A DNA stretch of 31,755 bases, from assembly GCA_937868205.1 (NCBI GenBank), contig CALMMC010000011.1, forward strand, positions 1 to 31,755. Direction: 5' to 3'. Of the stretch, positions 1 to 6,600 are shown piece after piece (positions within the stretch are counted from its first letter, which is position 1; each line of letters opens with the position of its first letter). This DNA is from JAAZPG01 sp012797375 (GTDB lineage: Bacteria > Acidobacteriota > Aminicenantia > Aminicenantales > UBA4085). The notes under the pieces were generated by a model that saw only the letters and a program-made list of their open reading frames with translations, was not told the origin of the DNA and searched no databases. The position numbers and the translations under genes were made by a program.

Positions 1-78
1 TTGTTTTTAGTGCTCCGGCAACCACCGAGATCTAAACGGGGTTGGTCGTCGGCAGCGTCAGATGGGTATAAGGGACAG
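1..78 (+). other. Illumina P5 / i5 index / Nextera adapter (artefact)
   Basis: Not genomic. Bases 9-37 match the 29-base Illumina P5 oligo with about five mismatches. Bases 38-45 (GGGGTTGG) sit where the 8-base i5 index belongs. Bases 46-59 (TCGTCGGCAGCGTC) match the Nextera read-1 adapter exactly, and 60-78 match the Tn5 mosaic end (AGATGTGTATAAGAGACAG) with two mismatches. The order and spacing are exactly those of a tagmentation library molecule, so this is read-through carried into the assembly. The mismatches fit low-quality read tails. Confidence 0.97.
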
Positions 79-245
79 GTGTGGGGGTGGTCGCCGGTGA
101 CCATGATGACCTTGATGCCCGCCGAGCGGCAACGGGCGATGGCCTCGGGCACCTCGGGCCGGGGGGGGTCGTACAGGCCGATCAGGCCGGACAATACCAA
201 CCCCTCTTCCCGGGGCTTGGCGTCGGCCTCCAGCCGCCGCCAGGC
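79..245 (-). CDS. P-type cation ATPase fragment (chimeric contig end)
   Basis: On the minus strand, the frame reading WRRLEADAKPREEG, then LIGLYDPPRPEVPEAI and GIKVIMVTGDHP, is the hinge of the phosphorylation domain of a P-type (E1-E2) ATPase. The TGD motif and the GLIGLYDPPRPEV stretch are typical of this family of membrane ion pumps. About 55 codons remain. The 3' side runs into the adapter at base 78. The 5' side does not continue as ATPase: from about base 245 upward the sequence becomes the start of a znuB-like gene in another frame. The fragment is thus most likely joined artificially to its neighbour. The exact pump class cannot be assigned from this piece. Confidence 0.8.
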
Positions 246-300
246 ACAGGCCGGCCGCCAAGGCTCTCTGTAAAAACGCATAGGCGAAAAACGCGCTCAT
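238..300 (-). CDS. znuB: Metal ABC transporter permease, N-terminal stub (ZnuB-like)
   Basis: An ATG at 300-298 follows the znuC-like stop by 16 bases and has a GAGG ribosome-binding site 8 bases upstream (minus strand of 309-312). It opens MSAFFAYAFLQRALAAGL, the characteristic start of ABC-3 family permeases, the membrane subunit of zinc/manganese importers. Only about 21 codons are intact. After roughly base 240 this frame loses permease character and the other frame becomes P-type ATPase. Gene order (znuA, znuC, then this) is that of a complete importer operon, so the full permease gene is expected in the genome but not in this assembly. Confidence 0.7.
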
Positions 301-316
301 GACCGCCGCCTCACGT

Positions 317-1078
317 TCAATGCCGGTGGGAAACGAGGTGACGTCCCCCGTCCAGGAGCTCCCTCAAGGCCCCCGAGGAGCAGAAATGGTCGTGGGTTCC
401 ATGGTAGACCAGGCGCTGATTGAGACAGGCGACCTTGGTCACATGCTTGTTGATGATGCCGATATCATGGGTGACAAGGACGATCGTGATTTTTTCCTCG
501 GCGTGAAGCGATCCCAAGAGGTCATAGAACCGATCCTGCGTTTCCGCGTCGACGCCGGCCGTCGGCTCGTCCAGGAACAGGATCCGCGGCTTTCGGACGA
601 TGGCCCGGGCGATGAACACGCGTTGCTGCTGACCGCCCGACAACCGTCCGATCCGGCGGTCCATGACGCCGGTCATGCCGACGATGTCCAAAGCCCGGCG
701 GATCTCCGCTTCCTCGGCCTTCCGGGATTCACGGCCTCGCCCGGAGCGGAGCGTCATGGCCACGACTTCCCGGACCGAGGCCGGGAAGAGGGGATCGAAG
801 TGGGTCGCTTTTTGGGGGACGTAGCCGATCAGCTCCCGGCCGGCGAAGGTTTCGGCCGGCTTGCCCAGGATAAAAACCCGGCCTTTCTCAGGCCGGGCCA
901 AGCCCAGGATGACCCGAAGAAGCGTGGTCTTTCCCGACCCGTTGGGCCCGAGGATCGCTAAAAAATCACCGGCCGAAATCGTGAACGAGATGTCTTTCAG
1001 AACAGGAAGACCGCCGTAGTTGAAGGAGACATCCTCGACCCGGATCAGCTCTCCCTTGTCAGCGTCCGGAGAGGCCAT
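317..1078 (-). CDS. znuC: Zinc/manganese ABC transporter ATP-binding protein
   Basis: This 253-residue cytoplasmic ATPase would power metal uptake by the permease encoded just downstream. All ABC motifs are visible: Walker A GPNGSGKT (44-51), Q-loop Q89 in YVPQ, signature LSGGQ (146-150), Walker B ILFLDE (166-171) and switch His204 in VTHD. The length is normal for ZnuC/MntB-type subunits. The ATG at 1078 lies inside the last codons of the znuA-like gene (20-base overlap), so the two are probably translationally coupled. The metal (Zn or Mn) cannot be decided from the ATPase alone. Confidence 0.92.
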   Translation of the reverse strand: MASPDADKGELIRVEDVSFNYGGLPVLKDISFTISAGDFLAILGPNGSGKTTLLRVILGLARPEKGRVFILGKPAETFAGRELIGYVPQKATHFDPLFPASVREVVAMTLRSGRGRESRKAEEAEIRRALDIVGMTGVMDRRIGRLSGGQQQRVFIARAIVRKPRILFLDEPTAGVDAETQDRFYDLLGSLHAEEKITIVLVTHDIGIINKHVTKVACLNQRLVYHGTHDHFCSSGALRELLDGGRHLVSHRH

Positions 1079-1991
1079 GAGCCAAATTCTCCCGATTCTC
1101 TTCCATCAGCCGGAAGAAGGTCAGGCCTCGGACCGACTGGGCGGGATCGAGGTTGTGCCCGGGATAGAGAACCCGGACGTCGGCCCCGATTTCGGCGGCG
1201 ATCAAGCGGGCCATCTTGTCGCCCGCGGCCCATTCGTAAAAAATCGTCTTGACTCCCGCGGACGCGGCTCGGGAGATGATCTCCGCTGTTTCCCGCGGCG
1301 TGGGAGCCGCGTCCGGGCTCGGCCCGTAGACGGCCACCTGCCGGAGCTCGTACCGCCGGGCCAGGTAGGCGAAGGCCGCGTGGCCGGCGAGAATGAATTC
1401 CCGGCCGCGGAACGGGGCGAGGGCCTCGCGGAACGACGCATCGAGCGCCCGGAGCCGCGCTTTCAAGGCCTCGGCGTTTCGGGCGAAGAATCCGGCATCG
1501 GCCGGGGCGAGGCTGGAAAACGCCCGGACCAAGCCGTCGACGATCGCCTCGTCCTGGGTAAAATCCAGCCAAACGTGAGGATCGAAGGCGCCGTGACGGT
1601 GATCGTCTTCGTGATCTTCGCCGGCGGCCGCGATCAGGTCCAAGCCGGCCGAGGCTTCAAACCGGCGGAGGCGCCCGGCCGCGGCTCCGCGGACCAGCGA
1701 TTCCAGCCAGGGTTCGAGACCTAAGCCCACGGAAATTAAAAGATCGGCTTTTTCCAGGGTCCGGATGTCGCTGACCCGGGGCTGCCAGGTATGGACGTCG
1801 GTCCCGGGCGGCAGGGGCAGAACGACCTCGGCCCGGCCGCCGGCGATGTCCCGGGCGAATTCAGCCAGGGGAAGAACGGTCGCCACGGCTCTGAGGCGGC
1901 CGTCTCCGCCCTCCGAGGAATCCGCCGGGAACGCCGCCGCCATCGCGACGACGGAGAATGCGGCGAGAGCAAAAAGGCCGGCGGTTTTCAT
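1059..1991 (-). CDS. znuA: Zinc/manganese-binding periplasmic protein (ZnuA-like)
   Basis: This 310-residue solute-binding protein of the cluster A-I (TroA/ZnuA) family captures metal in the periplasm for the ABC importer. Residues 1-20 form a signal peptide ending in an Ala run. The metal-binding histidines are evident as H67 (DVHTW), H139 (DPHVWLDF) and H204 (AGHAAF). A short His/Asp/Glu-rich stretch (EDHEDDHRHG, 125-134) precedes H139, as in zinc-type members, which favours zinc over manganese. The gene leads the znuA-znuC-znuB operon. The ATG at 1991 has no ribosome-binding site and lies only 10 bases below a -10 box, suggesting a nearly leaderless message. Confidence 0.9.
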   Translation of the reverse strand: MKTAGLFALAAFSVVAMAAAFPADSSEGGDGRLRAVATVLPLAEFARDIAGGRAEVVLPLPPGTDVHTWQPRVSDIRTLEKADLLISVGLGLEPWLESLVRGAAAGRLRRFEASAGLDLIAAAGEDHEDDHRHGAFDPHVWLDFTQDEAIVDGLVRAFSSLAPADAGFFARNAEALKARLRALDASFREALAPFRGREFILAGHAAFAYLARRYELRQVAVYGPSPDAAPTPRETAEIISRAASAGVKTIFYEWAAGDKMARLIAAEIGADVRVLYPGHNLDPAQSVRGLTFFRLMEENRENLAHGLSGR

Positions 1992-2001
1992 GGGCTTTCA
2001 A

Positions 2002-2030
2002 ATTCTAGGGGCCCCCCGGGGAAATGTCAA
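2002..2030 (-). promoter_or_regulatory. Promoter of the znuA operon
   Basis: On the minus strand, TTGACA (2030-2025), a 17-base spacer and TAGAAT (2007-2002) form a near-consensus sigma-70 promoter. Transcription should start near 1995, about 4 bases before the ATG at 1991. The spacer is a run of C/G inverted blocks. No convincing Zur/Fur box was recognised. Confidence 0.7.
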
Positions 2031-2045
2031 ACCGCCCGGCGGAGT

Positions 2046-2074
2046 TTGCCAAGAGACGAGGCTTGTGGCATGAT
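2046..2074 (+). promoter_or_regulatory. Candidate promoter of pepD
   Basis: TTGCCA (2046-2051), a 17-base spacer and CATGAT (2069-2074) precede the pepD start. The predicted transcript begins near 2081, giving a leader of about 20 bases that contains the GGAGG site at 2090-2094. Both boxes deviate from consensus (four of six matches each), so this is weaker than the divergent znuA promoter. Confidence 0.4.
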
Positions 2075-2100
2075 AAGAAACCATAAAATGGAGGTTCCCC

Positions 2101-3558
2101 ATGTCTGATGATTTATCCGGGCTCAAGCCCCAACCCCTTTGGAAGTACTTCGAGGAAATCTGCCGGATTCCCCACGGTTCCGGCCACGAAAAAGCCCTGG
2201 CGGATTTCGTCCTGGCCTGGGCCAAGTCGCGGAAGTTCGCGGCGAAAAAGGACGCGGCCGGAAACGTCTTCCTCGCCAAACCGGCGTCCCCGGGCAAGGA
2301 TTCCTCGCCGGGAATCATCCTCCAAGGCCACCTCGACATGGTTTGGGAGAAGAATTCCGACGTCGCCCACGATTTCTTAAAGGATCCGATCAAGCCGGTC
2401 ATCCGGGACGGCTGGGTCGGAGCGGCCGGCACGACCCTCGGGGCCGACAACGGCATCGGCGTGGCCGCGGCCATGGCGATTTTCGAGGACGACGCCCTGG
2501 CCCACGGCCCGCTCGAGGCTCTCTTCACCGTCGAGGAGGAAACCGGATTGACCGGAGCCCGGGCGATCACGTCCACGGCCCTGAAGGGCAAATACCTCCT
2601 CAACCTCGACAGCGAGGAGGAAGGCGCGTTCACGATCGGATGCGCCGGCGGCGCCGATTCGGACTTCACCCTTCCCTTGGCCCGCAAAGCGGTCAAGACC
2701 AAGACCGCCTTCCGCCTGATGATCAGCGGGTTGCGCGGCGGCCATTCGGGCATCAATATCCACGAAGGCCGGGCCAACGCCGTCAAGATGCTGGCCCGCG
2801 TCCTCGGCCAGGCCCAGGCCAAACATTCCTTCGCCCTGTACCGGATGGAAGGCGGCAACAAGCACAATGCCATCCCGCGCGAAGCGTGGGCCGATTTTTA
2901 CGTCGAGCCGGCCAAAATCAAGGGCTTTTCCTCTTTCCTCCAGGCGGCCGGGGATCAAATCAAGGCCGAGTACCGTGTCGTCGAGCCGGGGATGAAATGG
3001 ACGCTCGCGCCGGTCGAGCCGGGCGTCAAGGATATTCCCCTGACTCCGAAAAGCCAGAAGACGCTCCTCGATTTTCTGGTCTGCTGCCCCCACGGCGTCG
3101 TTTCGATGCACGCTGAAATCAGCGGGCTCGTCGAAACATCCACCAACCTGGCCGTTTTACGCACGGCCAAGGACAAGGCCCGCATTCTCTGCTCCAGCCG
3201 GAGCTCGGTCGGATCCGCCCTGGCCGCCCTTCGGGCCGGCTTGAAGTCCCTGGCCGATCTTTGCGGAGCCAAGGTGAGACAGCCGTCGGGATACCCCGGC
3301 TGGACCCCTAACCTTCAATCGACCCTCCTGCAAAAAATGAAAACCGTCCACAAGGCCGTGACCGGGAAGGACGCCGCCGTCCTGGCCATTCATGCCGGCC
3401 TCGAGTGCGGCTTGATCGGGGAGAAATATCCGGAGATGGACATGATTTCCCTCGGTCCGACGCTCCAGTATCCGCATTCGCCGGATGAGCGGGTCCACAT
3501 CGGATCCGTCGAGAATTTCTGGAAATTGCTCCGGGCCTCGATCAAAGCGCTCGCCTGA
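2101..3558 (+). CDS. pepD: Cytosolic aminoacyl-histidine dipeptidase (M20)
   Basis: This is a 485-residue metallopeptidase of the PepD (M20C) family, which cleaves dipeptides such as Xaa-His in the cytoplasm. The ordered M20 metal and catalytic motifs are present: QGHLDMVWEKN, TLGADNGIGVA, FTVEEETGLTGA, NLDSEEEG, and a C-terminal HAGLECGLIGEKYP followed by SLGPTLQYPHSPDERVHI. Length and motif order match the family along the whole protein. The ATG at 2101 is supported by GGAGG six bases upstream. It is transcribed alone, divergently from the metal importer. PepD enzymes use zinc or a similar ion, so the neighbourhood is suggestive but not proof of co-regulation. A strong terminator follows. 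Confidence 0.93.
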   Translation: MSDDLSGLKPQPLWKYFEEICRIPHGSGHEKALADFVLAWAKSRKFAAKKDAAGNVFLAKPASPGKDSSPGIILQGHLDMVWEKNSDVAHDFLKDPIKPVIRDGWVGAAGTTLGADNGIGVAAAMAIFEDDALAHGPLEALFTVEEETGLTGARAITSTALKGKYLLNLDSEEEGAFTIGCAGGADSDFTLPLARKAVKTKTAFRLMISGLRGGHSGINIHEGRANAVKMLARVLGQAQAKHSFALYRMEGGNKHNAIPREAWADFYVEPAKIKGFSSFLQAAGDQIKAEYRVVEPGMKWTLAPVEPGVKDIPLTPKSQKTLLDFLVCCPHGVVSMHAEISGLVETSTNLAVLRTAKDKARILCSSRSSVGSALAALRAGLKSLADLCGAKVRQPSGYPGWTPNLQSTLLQKMKTVHKAVTGKDAAVLAIHAGLECGLIGEKYPEMDMISLGPTLQYPHSPDERVHIGSVENFWKLLRASIKALA

Positions 3559-3576
3559 GCGTCGAACGCCTGATCC

Positions 3577-3613
3577 GCCCCGTCCCCTCCCGGGGGGGGA
3601 CGGGGCTTTTTTT
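3577..3613 (+). terminator. Rho-independent terminator after pepD
   Basis: An 11-bp perfect stem (GCCCCGTCCCC at 3577-3587 pairing with 3596-3606) with an 8-base loop is followed by seven T residues (3607-3613). It lies 18 bases past the pepD stop and separates pepD from the alpha-2-macroglobulin gene. Confidence 0.92.
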
Positions 3614-3626
3614 ACCGGACGTCTTC

Positions 3627-3655
3627 TTGAAGTTTAGAAGGCATTCCGTTAGCAT
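3627..3655 (+). promoter_or_regulatory. Candidate promoter of the alpha-2-macroglobulin/pbpC operon
   Basis: TTGAAG (3627-3632), a 17-base spacer and TAGCAT (3650-3655) lie between the pepD terminator and the next gene. The predicted start near 3662 gives a leader of about 24 bases carrying GGAGG at 3674-3678, seven bases before the ATG at 3686. Confidence 0.5.
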
Positions 3656-3685
3656 GAACTCAATTCCCGTCTTGGAGGATTGTTC

Positions 3686-6600
3686 ATGCCAAGAAAACGC
3701 GCCGCGATTCCCCTCATTCTCGCCGCACTCGTTTTCCTGATCCCCGCGGCCGGCTGCCGACGGAAAGCGCCTTCCCGGCTGGGGGAAGCGGTGAAAGGAG
3801 AGATCTTCGGAACCCTCGGCGTCGTTCATGCCGGACCGCGCGGGGCGACGGCCGGCGTCCGGGAATCGGACGAAATCGTCGTCGTTTTCGATCACCCCAT
3901 GGCCCCTCTCGCCGAGCGTCCCTTCGAAGACGCGACCGCGGTTTTCAAGATCGAGCCCGGCGTCAAGGGCGCCTTCCGGTGGATGGGGACGCGGACCTTG
4001 GCCTTCGCGCCCGAATCGCGCCTTCCGTACGCGACGGAGTTTAAAATCACCATTCCGTCGGGGACCCGGTCCCTGGACGGCTTCGCCTTGGATAAGGATT
4101 ATTTCTGGACCTTTGAAACCCCCCGGCCGCGGCTGGTCCGCCATCTGCCGGCCGGCGACGAGGAACAGCTCCGCTTAGAGACCGAAGCCGTCCTCGTCTT
4201 CAACCAGCCGGTCGAGGCGGCGAAGGTCCGGCCCTGGGTCATTTTCACCGGGGCCGACGCCTCGGGGCGGACGGAACAACCGGCCTTCGATTTGTTGCGG
4301 CCGGACGAAAAAGTCCTTAAGGAAGCGGAGCTTCCTTTTCCCCCCGAACGGGTCGTTCTCCTCCACCCCCGGGCGAAGCTCCAGCCGGGATTTTCCTATG
4401 CCGTGGAGATCCGGGCAGGGCTGACCGGCCGGGAAGGCCGTCTCCCCTTGGAGGAAAACGCCGTCTTCCGCTTTTCCACATTCGAGACCTTCCGTTTCGA
4501 TGGATTGGAGGAGGAGATGAACCGGGATCCCCGCCGGGCCCTTTCTTTCCGTTTTTCCAACCGGGTCCGTTACAAGGAATTCGCTGAAAAGATCCGGATC
4601 GAACCGAAGGTCGACGTCCCGGAATATTACCGGGAATGGGATCACGGCCACACGACGCTTTGGGTGTCTCTCCCCCTCCAGCCCGAAACCGCTTACACCC
4701 TGACGCTGCCGGCTGATCTGCGGGACGATTTCGGCAATCCGCTGGGCCGGGAGGAAACCTGCGAGTTTACGACAGGCCCCCTGTCTCCCTTCGTCGGCCT
4801 GGCCACGGGCTCCGGCGTGATCGAATCCTACGGCGCCCTGACGTTCCCTCTTTTCGCCGTCAACAGCCCCGAAATCCGGGTCCGGGCGGCCCGGGTTCAA
4901 CCGGACCAGGCCATTCCGCTGCTCACCTCGGAGAAAGCATTTTCCGGGCGGTCTTCCTTCCAGCCGCACGCCGGCTTCTATTCCTACGACCGGATTCTCC
5001 GTCCCAACCTGCCTCGCAACGAGCGGGGCTTCGTTCCCGTCGTCCTGTCCGAGATCGAGTCGGACGGCCGCGGGTTCGTATTCCTCGAGGTCGAGACAGG
5101 TTCCGAGGACGAGTGGTCGCGGTATGCCAAGACGTTTCTCCAGCTGACCGGGCTCGGCATCTCGGGGAAATTTTCGCCGGAAAACAACGTCGTCTGGGTT
5201 TCGTTCCTCAAAACCGGCCAACCGGCGCCCGGGGCGGAGATTGAAATCCGGGATGATCAAAACCGGGTTCTCTGGAAGGGAACGGCCGGCCCGGACGGGC
5301 GGGCGGAAACGCCGGGCTGGAAAACCCTCGGCCTGCGTCCGCGCGACGAATGGACCAAGCCCCGCCAGTGGGTTTACGCCCGGCTTGGAGACGACGTCGC
5401 CCTGGCGGCCTCGGATGAATCCGAAGGCGTCGAGCCGTACCGCTTCGACCTCATGTACGATTGGAACCCCGAGCCCGTCCGTTTCCAGGGAACGCTTTTC
5501 TCCGAACGCGGGATCTACCGGGCCGGCGAGACCGTCCACCTCAAGGGGATATTCCGCGAGCGCTCGAAGGGCGCCTGGGTGATTCCCGCGGTTCGGGAAG
5601 CGCAACTGGAAATTCAGGACCCTTTTTCGAAATCCGTCTCCAAGGCCAAGGTCGACCTCGACGCCTACGGATCCTTCGCCTTCGATTTCGACACCCGCGA
5701 GGATGCTCCCCTCGGAGCTTACAGCGTCACGGCCGTCATTCCTAAATCATCATCGAACGCTGTGGAAGCGCGGGCTTATGACTCCTTCCGGCTCGATGCC
5801 TTCCGTCCGGCCGAGTTCGAAGTCCACTTGAAATCGCTCCGGGACGCTTACGTCATCGGCGACGCCTACGAGGCGGAAATCCGGGCGTCCTATCTCTTCG
5901 GAGGGGTGTTGGCCGGCCAGCCCGCCTCCTGGGCTCTCCGGCTGAATCCGGCCGGGTTCACTCCGCCGGGCCGCCCCGGCTTCACTTTCGGGCGGGAGGC
6001 CGAGGAATGGAGCGAGGATATGCCTTCGGAAACGAGCCGGCTAGTCGGCTCGGGGGAAGGCTCGCTCGACAAGGACGGCCGCTTGGCCGTCAAGGTTCCC
6101 CTGGCCGCGGGAAAGGAAACCGGGACCCTCAGCGCCGACCTGGAAGTCACCGTTCAAAGTCCCAGCCGGCGGTCCATTTCCAGCCGAATCCAAGCGCTGG
6201 TTCATCCCGGTGATTTCTATCTCGGCTTGAAGCCGTCCACCTCGTTTCTGAAAAAGGGGGATCCTCTGTCCGTCCAAGTCATCGCCGCCCTCCCCGACGG
6301 GACGCTCCAAGGCGGCCGGGCGGTTAAAGTCAAGCTTCTCCGGCGCATCTGGAAATCGGCGAGGAAAGCCGGCTTGGGAGGCCGCTTGGAGTGGATTTCG
6401 GAGAAATCCGATACCGTGGTCGCGGTCCGGGACGTTAAGACCGCGGATTCCGAGCCCGCCGCCGCCGCCTTCGCGCCGGATCAATCGGGCTTTTACTTGG
6501 TCGTCGCTGAAGGGCGTGACGGCTCGGGCCGAGCGGTTTCGTCATCGACCTACCTGTATGTCACGGGCGACGACTACGTTCCCTGGGAGCGGGCCGACGA

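Noticed and set aside
58..300. 80-codon minus-strand open frame reading from the znuB start into the adapter.
   Set aside because: Only its first 20 or so codons are permease; the rest is the ATPase sequence in the wrong frame and then adapter.
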